A stretch of 64,000 nt of DNA from positions 496,001 through 560,000 of the forward strand of contig CAWKFM010000004.1 of the NCBI GenBank assembly GCA_963849065.1, given 5' to 3'. Positions 18,412 to 27,036 of the stretch are shown one piece after another; position 1 is the stretch's first letter, and the number at the start of each line of letters is the position of its first letter. The notes beneath the pieces are model-generated. The model was not told the DNA's origin. It saw nothing but the letters and a program-made list of their open reading frames with translations, and ran no database searches. The stretch comes from TOLSYN sp963849065. GTDB taxonomy: Bacteria; Acidobacteriota; Terriglobia; Terriglobales; Acidobacteriaceae. Made by a program: the position numbers and the translations under genes.

Positions 18412-18546
18412 AAGGTAATATCCTCCGCCTCGGCAGGCCTTTGCCGTTGCAGTTGTTCTTCCCCAGCATTGCTCTCCTCCGCCGCTCCGGTCTACGATGG
18501 ATCTCATTGGCCCGCATTCCGTACGCCCGGCCCGGAGTCCAACCCA

Positions 18547-18942
18547 ATGATGTTCGGCAAACTCGGTCTCGTCATGATCGTCGTGCGCAACATGGAGCGC
18601 AGCGTCGCCTTTTACCGGGACGTGCTCGGCCTCACTCTGCTCATCCACCAGGAAAACTGGAGCCAGTTGGACGCCGGCAACATCCTCATCGGCCTGCATC
18701 CCGAGGGCGATGAGGTCAAGGTCAGCCCCACCACCGGCATGAGCATCGGCATCTACGTCGATGACATGGACAAAGCCGTGGCCGAAATTCGCAGCCGCTT
18801 CGGAAAAATCGCCGTCGGCCCGCGCCGCGATCCCTTTGGCCGCTGGGCCCTGGTCTTCGATCCCGACGGCTACAGCGTGCAGATCATCGAGATGGCCCGC
18901 GGCCTTCGCGCCCAGCACAAACTGCCGCCCCAGCCCGAATAG
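18547..18942 (+). CDS. Glyoxalase/bleomycin-resistance (VOC) fold protein
   Basis: 131 residues with paired beta-alpha-beta-beta-beta modules. KLGLVMIVVRNMERSVAFYRDVLGL is the classic VOC opening, and DPFGRWALVFDPDGYSVQIIE supplies the second-half motif with the metal-side glutamate. The first-strand metal histidine is replaced by Val/Met (LGLVMIVV), so glyoxalase activity is doubtful. Dioxygenase, isomerase or binding roles are possible. Two adjacent ATGs (18547, 18550) can serve as start. Stand-alone gene between pyrE and mtnA. Confidence 0.8.
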   Translation: MMFGKLGLVMIVVRNMERSVAFYRDVLGLTLLIHQENWSQLDAGNILIGLHPEGDEVKVSPTTGMSIGIYVDDMDKAVAEIRSRFGKIAVGPRRDPFGRWALVFDPDGYSVQIIEMARGLRAQHKLPPQPE

Positions 18943-18961
18943 AAATCATTCCCAGACGCAG

Positions 18962-18989
18962 ATATCCCTCCGCCTTGGCGGAGGGATAT
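18962..18989. terminator. Perfect 13-bp hairpin between convergent genes
   Basis: ATATCCCTCCGCC (18962-18974) and its exact complement (18977-18989) separated by TT. It lies between the VOC gene (plus) and the small His-rich gene (minus) and could end both transcripts. No clean U-run follows on either side. Confidence 0.6.
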
Positions 18990-19007
18990 GTTGATAGTCC
19001 TTCTTAG

Positions 19008-19124
19008 TTAGCGTGCTGCAACGTGCGCGTGATGATGATGGTGGTGGTGGTGTCTGGCAAATGCCGGCATGGCTACGGTCAGCAGCACAAGTCCGGCCAC
19101 AAGGGCGATCATCGATTTCTTCAA
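19008..19124 (-). CDS. Exported octa-histidine micro-protein
   Basis: 38 codons on the minus strand. TTG start at 19124 lies six bases after GGAGG, a good ribosome site. The peptide has a lysine pair, a hydrophobic core (MIALVAGLVLLTVA) and an AFA cleavage site. After that the mature part is only RHHHHHHHH followed by AHVAAR. This is a textbook signal peptide with a 15-residue mature peptide of which nine residues are histidine. Periplasmic Ni/Zn/Cu binding or buffering is a plausible role (inference). A perfect hairpin terminator-like palindrome lies 19 bases downstream. Confidence 0.65.
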   Translation of the reverse strand: MKKSMIALVAGLVLLTVAMPAFARHHHHHHHHAHVAAR

Positions 19125-19358
19125 CGCAATCCTCCAGCGAACGCTTCTCGGAGCGTCCACACTCTTTTTCTAGCACTTTTTCCAACCCTTGTATGTAAAC
19201 ATTGTCGAGCATTTCTCCGGGCTAAGGTTTAAAACTATGATTCCCCATTCGCGGTTCGATCTCCTCCGCTGACCCGCGCGGCTTTCCTTCCACAATTCCA
19301 TGGCAAACCGTTTACACTAAACTCATCGCTAGGAATTTAACGGACTGGACATAATCCT

Positions 19359-20411
<1,053 letters not shown>

Positions 20412-20430
20412 CGCGCAGCGCACATTTTTA

Positions 20431-20480
20431 GAGTGTCATCCTGAGCGAAGCGAAGGACCCCGGCGAGGCGCAAATATCTC
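20431..20480 (+). repeat. HPERSEG-type dispersed repeat, intact copy
   Basis: GAGTGTCATCCTGAGCGAAG, CGAAGGACCC, then CGGCGAGGCGCAAATATCTC. It lies between convergent mtnA and the nucleotidyltransferase gene. It serves as reference for the truncated copy at the IS110 insertion site. Confidence 0.65.
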
Positions 20481-20538
20481 TGGCGGCGCCTAGGTCACCT
20501 CGGCCACCCAGCCCTGTGCTTACGGAATGTGAAATGCT

Positions 20539-21303
20539 CTACGCCGCGCTGACCTTCCTCTGCTCGTCCGCGCGCCCGCGCGCCCGCAGATAATCCTGCG
20601 CGTCGTGATATCCCTCCATGGTTCCCACGTCCATGTAGTGTTCGCCGTTGGCCGTGGCGCGCACCACGTTGCCCGCCGCAATGTAGGCGTTCAGCAGGTC
20701 GCCCAAAAATTCATCCGCCCGGTGGCGTGACTCCCACAGCGCGTGCAGATCGTGGAAGGCGCGTCCCGACGCCGTCACCGCTCCCCATACCCAATTCGAG
20801 CCGGGATTTTCCTGCTTCACCACCACCCGTTCCACCCGCCCGCTCGCATCGCGCAGCACGGCGTCGAAGGCCTGCGGGTTCTCCACCGGAAACAGAATCA
20901 GGTTCACCTCCGGACTCGCATCCAGTGCCCCGCGGTAGGCGTTCTCCGGAAACCAGATCGTGTCGGGAAGACCGATCAACACCATCTCGTCGGCGCGCAC
21001 AAAACTCTCGGCGCGGAACAGCGCATCGCACAGCCCGCGCGGCTTCTGCTGTACCGCATAAAAAATCTCCGCCGCGTAGTCGCGCTCGGCGTAGTAGCGC
21101 ACAATGTCGCTCTTTTCGGCCGAGATCACCATGCAGATCTGCCGCGCCCCGGCGGCAATCATTCGTTCCACCAAGTATTCGGAGACCGCCTTGGGCCGCA
21201 CCACGCCGCCCACCTCGCGCGAGCCCACAGGCAACAACTCCTTGCTGCATCCCAGCGGCTGAATCCGCAGTCCGGCTCCCGCGGCAGGGATGATGCCGAT
21301 CAT
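20539..21303 (-). CDS. Sugar-phosphate nucleotidyltransferase-like protein
   Basis: 254 residues. The N terminus IIPAAGAGLRIQPLGCSKELLPV is a variant of the GxGxRLxPLT...KxxLPV signature of RmlA/GalU-type enzymes, with LIGLPDTIWFPE as the central Asp-containing strand and EHYMDVGTMEGYHDA near the C terminus. The nucleotide-binding loop is unusual (AGAGLRIQPLGCSKE). It starts within the stop codon of the upstream glycosyltransferase (ATGA at 21300-21303), so the two are translationally coupled. The pair suggests synthesis of a surface glycan. Exact sugar unknown. Confidence 0.82.
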   Translation of the reverse strand: MIGIIPAAGAGLRIQPLGCSKELLPVGSREVGGVVRPKAVSEYLVERMIAAGARQICMVISAEKSDIVRYYAERDYAAEIFYAVQQKPRGLCDALFRAESFVRADEMVLIGLPDTIWFPENAYRGALDASPEVNLILFPVENPQAFDAVLRDASGRVERVVVKQENPGSNWVWGAVTASGRAFHDLHALWESRHRADEFLGDLLNAYIAAGNVVRATANGEHYMDVGTMEGYHDAQDYLRARGRADEQRKVSAA

Positions 21304-22427
21304 GCGGCCTCCTTGTGCGGAGCGTGCGGCACGGTCTCCTGCGGCACGGGCTTGCGCGGGCCCGCCGCGCGCGCCGCTTCAAAAGCCTGCAGCAGGGTGA
21401 GCGCGCGCTGGTATCCGGTGTGCTCTTCCAGGGTGCGCTCGCGGGCCCGCCGCGCCATCCCCAGCAGGTCGCCGTCGGAGCGCTCTAGCCCATGCAGCAC
21501 CTCCTCCGCGTTGTGCGCCACCAGCATCTCCGCGCCGGGTTCAAAAAACGAATCCAGCCCCGCGAACCAGTCGGTCACAATCGGAGTGCCGCAGGCAGCG
21601 GCTTCGAAGAAGCGTCCCGAGGGACAATAGCCCGAGGCTGCCATCGCCTCGCGTGTCAGGTTCAGCGTCATGCGCGACGAACTGTACAGCGCCGGGTGAT
21701 CGGCGGGCGCAATGTGCTCGACTCGCCGCACATTCTGCGGCCACTGCCACGCGCTGGGATAGAGCGGACCGGCCAGCAGAAACGTCCATGCCGGGCGCTG
21801 CCGCACCGGCTCCAGGAACATGGATTCCAGCTTGCTCTGCCGGTCCGCCGCATAGGTGCCCATGTAGCTCAGCTCGCAGCGCAGGCCGGGACGCGGCGCC
21901 ACCCGCCGGTACACATCCGGGTCCACGCAGCCAAACAGCGGACGCGCCAGCTTTACCCCGTAATCGCGCATCAGCGCGCCCAGCGCGCCGCCGCCCGTCC
22001 AGGAGAGCACCAGGTCGAACTCGCGCAACTGCCCGGCGCGCAGGTAATCCAGGTCGCCCTGCTTGAGCTGCTCCAGGGTGACCGGCGTATCCAGATCGTA
22101 GAAGACGCGCAGCGGCCCGTTCAGCGCGAGCAACTCATCGGCTACGCGCGCGCCCTCCGGCACATAGCTGGCGGTCATCACCACGTCGCTGGCCGCGGCC
22201 TCGGCCAGCGCCTCGCGGCGCACCGCATCCCAGCTCGGGTACAGCTTCAAATCGCAGTATGCCCACTGCACAAAGTCGCGATGCCGCGCGTAGTACGGTA
22301 CGTCGCGCTCATAGAAGGTGACCCGGTGACCGAGTCGGTGCAGCGCCCGGAGAATCGCGCGGTACGGCGTCGCGTGTCCATTGCCCCACGACGACGAAAG
22401 GCTCAGGCCAAACAGAGTAATCTTCAC
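21300..22427 (-). CDS. Glycosyltransferase, CgeB/GT4-like
   Basis: 375 residues. It begins VKITLFGLSLSSSWGNGHATPYR, an N-terminal Rossmann strand with a GNGHATPYR loop, and a second domain carries ELSYMGTYAADRQ and SGRFFEAAACGTPIVTDWFAGLDSFFEPG. The latter is the nucleotide-sugar-binding segment with conserved E of the GT-B fold (glyco_trans_1_2/CgeB type). GTG at 22427 is chosen because homologous proteins start with this strand; longer in-frame codons exist upstream. Coupled with the nucleotidyltransferase by a 4-base overlap. Confidence 0.82.
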   Translation of the reverse strand: MKITLFGLSLSSSWGNGHATPYRAILRALHRLGHRVTFYERDVPYYARHRDFVQWAYCDLKLYPSWDAVRREALAEAAASDVVMTASYVPEGARVADELLALNGPLRVFYDLDTPVTLEQLKQGDLDYLRAGQLREFDLVLSWTGGGALGALMRDYGVKLARPLFGCVDPDVYRRVAPRPGLRCELSYMGTYAADRQSKLESMFLEPVRQRPAWTFLLAGPLYPSAWQWPQNVRRVEHIAPADHPALYSSSRMTLNLTREAMAASGYCPSGRFFEAAACGTPIVTDWFAGLDSFFEPGAEMLVAHNAEEVLHGLERSDGDLLGMARRARERTLEEHTGYQRALTLLQAFEAARAAGPRKPVPQETVPHAPHKEAA

Positions 22428-22518
22428 AGCGCACCACCCATCCCCGGCCGCAGAGCCCCAGCTAGCCAGGCCCACTCACACCGTTATTGGATGAAAACTA
22501 CGCCTGGAACGTTTGCTG

Positions 22519-22560
22519 GAAAAACAAAGCGGAACCCGGCCGCTGCCGAGTCCCGCTTTG
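22519..22560 (-). terminator. Terminator of the OsmC gene
   Basis: On the minus strand CAAAGCGG...CCGCTTTG closes a hairpin (22525-22560), followed by a T-run. It lies about 40 bases past the OsmC stop codon. Confidence 0.75.
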
Positions 22561-22602
22561 CCGCATCCGTTTCGCCACATTCAGGGATGGCCGCGTGAAG
22601 GT

Positions 22603-23025
22603 TTAGACCAACTGCGCGTCCAGCGTGATCTCCGCTTTAAGTACGCGAGAGACTGGGCAGCCGGCCTTGGCGTCGGCCGCGGCCTTCTGGAACGCTTCTG
22701 CGCTGGCGTTAGGAACCTTGGCGCGCAGCTCCAGATGAATTTTGGAGATGGTGAAGTTCTCGCCGACTTTTTCAAACGTCAGCAGGGCCTTGGTGTCGAT
22801 GGCGTCGGCCTTGAGTCCGGCGCCGTCCAGCTGTGCTGACAGCGCCATGGAGAAGCATCCGGCGTGTGCCGCCGCAATCAGTTCCTCGGGGTTGGTGCCG
22901 ATGCCGTTCTCAAAGCGCGTGGAAAATGAGTATTGGGTCTGCGAGAGGACACCGCTCTGGGTGCTGACCGTCCCTCGTCCGTCCTTCAGTCCGCCCTGCC
23001 AGTGGGCGCTTGCCGTTCTTTGCAT
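22603..23025 (-). CDS. OsmC/Ohr-family peroxiredoxin-like protein
   Basis: 140 residues. Redox cysteines are Cys57 (HAGCFSMALS) and Cys123 (AKAGCPVSR), the spacing of OsmC-type hydroperoxide reductases. GTNPEELIAAAHAGCF is the family signature of the SACP/OsmC subgroup. It would reduce organic hydroperoxides at the expense of lipoyl or thiol donors. Single gene with its own terminator. The upstream gap 23026-23404 holds its promoter region, which was not resolved. Confidence 0.9.
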   Translation of the reverse strand: MQRTASAHWQGGLKDGRGTVSTQSGVLSQTQYSFSTRFENGIGTNPEELIAAAHAGCFSMALSAQLDGAGLKADAIDTKALLTFEKVGENFTISKIHLELRAKVPNASAEAFQKAAADAKAGCPVSRVLKAEITLDAQLV

Positions 23026-23152
23026 TGGGTGGGGCTCCTAGCGTGCGCATGGATGTGCGCGACCGTCCATCCTAACATCATCGGGCGCTCTCTATGGGAT
23101 GCGCCCCGCCGGCAAAGGTTGTGATGGGGGAACCGGCATGCGCCGCCGCCGG

Positions 23153-23275
23153 AAACGGTTGCCGGAAGGGGCAATCGTTTTCGCCCTCAGGGTTACCGAT
23201 CCGCCAATCGTTGCGCAACGATTGACCGATCCGTACATTTTTGCATTTCCAACCATTGCCGGAAGAGTGAATGGT
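23153..23275. promoter_or_regulatory. Cluster of three hairpins including a perfect 20-bp palindrome
   Basis: Within the 379-base gap between osmC and the lipoprotein gene. Hairpin 1 (23153-23180) has AAACGGTTGCC/GGCAATCGTTT arms with one mismatch. The palindrome CAATCGTTGCGCAACGATTG is at 23205-23224, flanked on both sides by the direct repeat CCGATCCG (23196-23203, 23226-23233). Hairpin 3 (ACCATT/AATGGT) is at 23252-23275. The first two share a CAATCGTT core. Role unknown: operator cluster or structured RNA. Confidence 0.5.
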
Positions 23276-23293
23276 ACAAGCTAGCGTCGGCGA

Positions 23294-23321
23294 CCGGAGC
23301 GGCAGCCATGGCCGCGTACCC
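23294..23321 (+). repeat. GCGGC-type dispersed hairpin repeat, copy 2
   Basis: CCGGAGCGGC, middle AGCCATG, then GCCGCGTACCC; compare 6385 and 30305. Confidence 0.65.
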
Positions 23322-23404
23322 GCCGCCGCTGTCCTTCGGCGCACAGACTTCTACGCCGGGGCTCGCATCTCTGCCGCAGGTGAATTTATACTTCCGGCAG
23401 CGAT

Positions 23405-23932
23405 ATGACGAAACATAAACGGCTGATCCTCGGCGCCATGGCGATTGTTTTGCTGTCGGCGGCGTCGTGCAAGCGCCAGAGCGGCGAAAAGAAATTTCAT
23501 CCCAGCCCGCTGGCGGGCGGGCTGTACAGCGGACAGAGCCTGCAAACCGCCGAGCGCAAGCTGGATATGATGGCGGGCGACTTCGACGTGCTGGTCGATC
23601 GCACGCCGCTGCCCAGCGACACGCGTCCGCCCTACCGGCTGCTGGTCATCTCCAGGAAGAATTCGCGCATCGACGGCCAGCCGGGCGAGCTGGTGCTGAC
23701 GTTCTTCAACGACCGCCTGATGACCTCGCAGTTTTATACGGATGACGTGACCGCCGCGCGCACCGCCGTGGAGACGGGAGACAAACTTTCGCTGGCCGAC
23801 GGGGAAGCCCACATCGAGCCCTCCACCCGCGTCTGGGTGGGCAAGGACGAGAACGGACGCAGCTACATCGGCTGGATTGACAAGAGCCTGCAGGCCGAGC
23901 AGGATGCCTGGATAAAGCAGTACGGAGATTGA
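23405..23932 (+). CDS. Putative lipoprotein of unknown function
   Basis: 175 residues. N terminus is MTKHKRLILGAMAIVLLSAASC: positive start, hydrophobic core and a lipobox-like SAASC, so lipidation at Cys22 is likely although the -3 residue is Ala. The mature part has no recognised domain; it includes KLDMMAGDFDVLVDRTPLP and ENGRSYIGWIDKSLQAEQDAW. TATACT at 23387-23392 is a good -10 box with a very short leader. It precedes the chorismate mutase gene by eight bases, so it is probably the first gene of that operon. Confidence 0.7.
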   Translation: MTKHKRLILGAMAIVLLSAASCKRQSGEKKFHPSPLAGGLYSGQSLQTAERKLDMMAGDFDVLVDRTPLPSDTRPPYRLLVISRKNSRIDGQPGELVLTFFNDRLMTSQFYTDDVTAARTAVETGDKLSLADGEAHIEPSTRVWVGKDENGRSYIGWIDKSLQAEQDAWIKQYGD

Positions 23933-23940
23933 GTTCACAC

Positions 23941-24225
23941 ATGACCCCGACGGATCTGGAGAAGTTGCGCATCGAGATCGACGCCATCGACGAGAAGCTG
24001 GTCGAGCTGTTCAATCAGCGCGCCCGCTGCGTGCAGGCGATTGGCCGCTACAAACAGCAGAAGCAGAAGGCCGTCTACGAACCCACGCGCGAGGCCGCGG
24101 TGATGGCCAATGTGGCGCGCTCCAACCACGGGCCGCTGCCTTACGAGGAGCTGGCCACCATCTACACCGCCATCCTGGCCGCGATGCGACGCCTGCAATC
24201 GCCCGATCTGCTGGAGCTCCCGTGA
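23941..24225 (+). CDS. Chorismate mutase, AroQ class
   Basis: 94 residues, all-helical, converting chorismate to prephenate. LEKLRIEIDAIDEKLVELFNQRARC is the AroQ helix 1 with active-site Arg, and RYKQQKQKAVYEPTRE gives the Lys/Arg and the conserved Y-x-PxRE of the second helix. It matches the N-terminal domain of PheA in stand-alone form. Its TGA overlaps the GTG of tyrA (GTGA), so the two steps toward tyrosine are translationally coupled. Confidence 0.92.
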   Translation: MTPTDLEKLRIEIDAIDEKLVELFNQRARCVQAIGRYKQQKQKAVYEPTREAAVMANVARSNHGPLPYEELATIYTAILAAMRRLQSPDLLELP

Positions 24226-25121
24226 GCCCTACGCGCATCAGGATTGTGAAACGCACGCCGCTGAAGCGTGTAAGCGTGATCGGCCTGGGGCTGATGGGCG
24301 GCTCGCTGGCGCTGGCGCTGCGCCGCGCCGGACTGGCCGCGCACATCGTGGGCTGCGGACGCCAGGTGCTGGTGGAGAGCGCGATGGAGATGGGTGCGAT
24401 CGACTCCGGATGCCAGGATGTGTGCGAGGCCGTGGCCGGAAGCGATTACGTTTTCCTCTGCACCCCGGTGGAGACCAGCATCACGCTGATGTCGCAGATT
24501 GCGCCGCATCTCGGCGAAGGCGCGGTGGTCACCGACGTGGGCAGCACCAAGGAGACGTTTGCCACCGCCGCGCGCCAGATCTTCGGGGCGCAGGCCGCCG
24601 CGCGCGTTCTGCCCGGGCATCCCCTGGCCGGGCGCGAACTCTCCGGACTGGAGAACGCCTCCGCCGATCTTTACGATAACTGCGTCTGGGTGCTGACGCC
24701 GCTGAGTACAAGGAATGCCGCGGAGCTGACTGCGCCGCAACAAGCTCTGGTCGCCGCGCTACAGACGATCAAGGCGCGCGTGATGTTCAGCACTCCGCAG
24801 GAGCACGACCGAATTTTGGCCTACACCAGCCACCTGCCGCAGATGCTTTCGACGGCGCTTTCGCTGACTCTTGCCGAGGCCTTCGCCGCCGATGATCCCG
24901 CGCTGCAGATTCATGCGGGCGGACTGCGCACCATGCTGCGCCTGGCCGCCAGCGAGCCGAAGATGTGGGAGCAGATCGCCGCCAGCAACCAGCTAAACAT
25001 CGCCACCGCTCTGGAGCTCATGGAGGCCATGCTGAAATCTCTGCGCGAGAGCCTGGGCCAGCCGGAGTTCCGCGCGAAGTTCGAACAGGCGCGGGAGTTT
25101 GCAAAATTTGTGAAGAGCTGA
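24222..25121 (+). CDS. tyrA: Prephenate dehydrogenase
   Basis: 299 residues. NAD(P)-binding motif VSVIGLGLMGGSLALAL, then DVGSTKETFATAA and RVLPGHPLAGRELSGLENA (conserved HPxAG segment), DRILAYTSHLPQML and the dimerising C-terminal helices. It oxidatively decarboxylates prephenate to 4-hydroxyphenylpyruvate in tyrosine synthesis. No ACT regulatory domain is attached. GTG start at 24222 overlaps the chorismate mutase stop codon. Confidence 0.94.
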   Translation: MSPTRIRIVKRTPLKRVSVIGLGLMGGSLALALRRAGLAAHIVGCGRQVLVESAMEMGAIDSGCQDVCEAVAGSDYVFLCTPVETSITLMSQIAPHLGEGAVVTDVGSTKETFATAARQIFGAQAAARVLPGHPLAGRELSGLENASADLYDNCVWVLTPLSTRNAAELTAPQQALVAALQTIKARVMFSTPQEHDRILAYTSHLPQMLSTALSLTLAEAFAADDPALQIHAGGLRTMLRLAASEPKMWEQIAASNQLNIATALELMEAMLKSLRESLGQPEFRAKFEQAREFAKFVKS

Positions 25122-25142
25122 GAGCCGTCAGCCTTGTGCCCT

Positions 25143-25337
25143 CTAGCCGAGCATCAGGCTCATCAGCAACCGGAGGATGAAGAAGCCGCCGATGAGGAGC
25201 AGCAGGCCGGCGCCCAGCAGCAGGCCGGCGTAAAAGATCTCCTGGCCGGGCGCAGGCGGAGTGATGCCCAGGTAGAGCGCGAATAAGTTGTAGATGGCGG
25301 ATTGCAAGAAGTTGCGCTTGGGTTCACCGGTCGTCAT
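25143..25337 (-). CDS. Small membrane protein of unknown function
   Basis: 64 residues starting MTTGEPKRNFLQSAIYNLFALYLG. There is one hydrophobic segment near residues 10-22 and a long one near 36-60 (GLLLGAGLLLLIGGFFILRLLMSL). No recognised domain. It is convergent with tyrA and divergent from the kinase-RapZ gene. A 13-bp repeat array starts five bases upstream of its start codon and may control it. Confidence 0.6.
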   Translation of the reverse strand: MTTGEPKRNFLQSAIYNLFALYLGITPPAPGQEIFYAGLLLGAGLLLLIGGFFILRLLMSLMLG

Positions 25338-25341
25338 GATC

Positions 25342-25393
25342 TCGCTCAGCAATCTTGTTCAATTATTTTGCTCAATCATTTTGATCAACAATC
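25342..25393. repeat. Iteron-like array 1: four 13-bp tandem repeats
   Basis: Units of exactly 13 bp: TCGCTCAGCAATC (25342), TTGTTCAATTATT (25355), TTGCTCAATCATT (25368), TTGATCAACAATC (25381). Approximate consensus is TTGCTCAATCATT. It lies in the gap between the divergent small membrane gene and the kinase-RapZ gene. Confidence 0.7.
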
Positions 25394-25427
25394 AGGATGC
25401 GGCCATGATAACCGCGTGGATGGCTGG

Positions 25428-25477
25428 GTTGCGAGAGAAGTTGCGAGAAATGTTGCGAGACTCGATTGCGAATCACG
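25428..25477. repeat. Iteron-like array 2: four 12-13-bp tandem repeats
   Basis: Units GTTGCGAGAGAA (25428), GTTGCGAGAAAT (25440), GTTGCGAGACTCG (25452), ATTGCGAATCACG (25465), core TTGCGA. The core differs from array 1 except for TTG. It lies 35 bases before the TACAAT box (25512-25517) of the kinase-RapZ gene. Confidence 0.7.
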
Positions 25478-25526
25478 CAGCGGGAGATGGCTGCCGGGCC
25501 GCGGAGTTGATTACAATCGATGGCTT

Positions 25527-27005
25527 ATGGAAGTTCTCAAGCGGCAATTCGAGCAGCACTTTGGTTCGGCGGCCCAGCAGGTGGAGCCGGTGCAGGGCGG
25601 GCTGGGGGGATCGGGACGCGTCATCCTGCGCCTCTCCAACGGACAGTGCAGCGCTATCGGGGTGAGGAACGATGTGCGCGCCGAGAATGTTGCCTTTCTG
25701 GAATTCTCGCGGCACTTCCGGCGGCATGGCCTTCCGGTGCCGGAGATTTACACCGAAGACCTGGATGCGGGCGCCTATCTGGAAGAGGATTTCGGAGAGA
25801 CAACGCTGTTTGAATTTTTGCGTGAACATCGCGCGGGGGCGGAGATAAAGCCCGAGGTGGTGCAACTGTATCGCAAAGCGGTGGAGATGCTGCCGCGCTT
25901 CCAGGTGGAGGCGGGCCGCGATTTAAATTACAAGTTCTGCTATCCGCGCGCGAGCTTTGACCGGCAGTCGATTGCCTGGGACCTGAACTACTTCAAATAT
26001 TATTTTCTCCGGCTGGCGAACGTGCCTTTTCACGAGGAGGCGCTGGAAAAAGATTTCAGCCGGCTGACAAGGTTTCTGCTGGGCGCCGAGCGCGGATATT
26101 TTCTGTACCGCGATTTTCAGTCGCGCAACATCATGGTGCGCGAAGGGCTCGTGTATTTTCTCGACTACCAGGGCGGACGACGGGGCGCGTTGCAATACGA
26201 CATTGCCTCGCTGCTGTTCGATGCCAAGGGCGATCTGCCGCCGGAGCTGCGGGCTCATCTGCTGGAGCATTACCTGGACGCGCTGGCGGGCAGCATCAAG
26301 TTGGACCGCGCGGCGTTTCTGCATCACTACTACGCTTATGTGTATGTGCGCATCATGCAGGCGCTGGGGGCCTACGGTTTCCGCGGATACTACGAGCGCA
26401 AGCCGCACTTTTTGGAGAGCGTGCCCTACGCGCTGAAGAATGTGCGCTGGCTGCTGCAGAACGTGGAACTGCCGGTGAAGCTGCCCGCGCTGATGGCGGC
26501 CTTTGCGTCCATGACGGAGACGGAGGCGAGCGTTGTGCCGAGCGTGGCGACGGGAACGCAGCATGATGCGCTGCTCCGGCCGCAGGCGCAGGGGCCGCAG
26601 ACTCCGGAGCTGACGGTGGTGGTATCGAGCTTTTCGTTTCATCGCGGGCCGGTGACCGATGAGAGCGGACATGGCGGAGGGTTTGTCTTCGATGCGCGGG
26701 GATTGCCGAATCCGGGGCGCGAGGAGCGCTTCAAGCGGCTATCAGGGAAAGACGCGGCGGTGGTGGAATATTTCAACCAGCAGCCGAGGGTGCAGCAGTT
26801 TCTGGAGAGCGCGATGAGCCTGGTGGACGCCAGCGTGAGCGAATACAAGCGGCGCGGCTTTGCCAATCTGATGGTCTCCTTCGGATGCACCGGGGGGCAG
26901 CATCGCTCGGTGTTTCTGGCGGAGCGGGCGGCCAGGAGGCTGGGCGGACGCGACGGGGTGCGGGTGGTGCTGCGGCATCGCGAAGAGGAGAACTGGGTTC
27001 GATGA
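25527..27005 (+). CDS. Fusion of an AmgK-like sugar kinase with a RapZ C-terminal domain
   Basis: 492 residues. Residues ~1-340 are an aminoglycoside-phosphotransferase-fold kinase resembling AmgK (anomeric MurNAc/GlcNAc kinase): catalytic loop YRDFQSRN (Y194-N201) and metal-binding LDYQGGRRGALQYDIASLL. Residues ~360-492 match the RapZ C-terminal domain: FSFHRG, FDARGLPNPG and GCTGGQHRSVFLAE. This domain senses glucosamine 6-phosphate in E. coli. The RapZ ATPase domain is missing. ATG 25527 is nine bases after a TACAAT box. The next gene is a MurU-like nucleotidyltransferase, matching the AmgK-MurU salvage pair. Confidence 0.9.
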   Translation: MEVLKRQFEQHFGSAAQQVEPVQGGLGGSGRVILRLSNGQCSAIGVRNDVRAENVAFLEFSRHFRRHGLPVPEIYTEDLDAGAYLEEDFGETTLFEFLREHRAGAEIKPEVVQLYRKAVEMLPRFQVEAGRDLNYKFCYPRASFDRQSIAWDLNYFKYYFLRLANVPFHEEALEKDFSRLTRFLLGAERGYFLYRDFQSRNIMVREGLVYFLDYQGGRRGALQYDIASLLFDAKGDLPPELRAHLLEHYLDALAGSIKLDRAAFLHHYYAYVYVRIMQALGAYGFRGYYERKPHFLESVPYALKNVRWLLQNVELPVKLPALMAAFASMTETEASVVPSVATGTQHDALLRPQAQGPQTPELTVVVSSFSFHRGPVTDESGHGGGFVFDARGLPNPGREERFKRLSGKDAAVVEYFNQQPRVQQFLESAMSLVDASVSEYKRRGFANLMVSFGCTGGQHRSVFLAERAARRLGGRDGVRVVLRHREEENWVR

Positions 27006-27036
27006 GATCGGCGAACGCGGCGACGAGGACGGCGCG

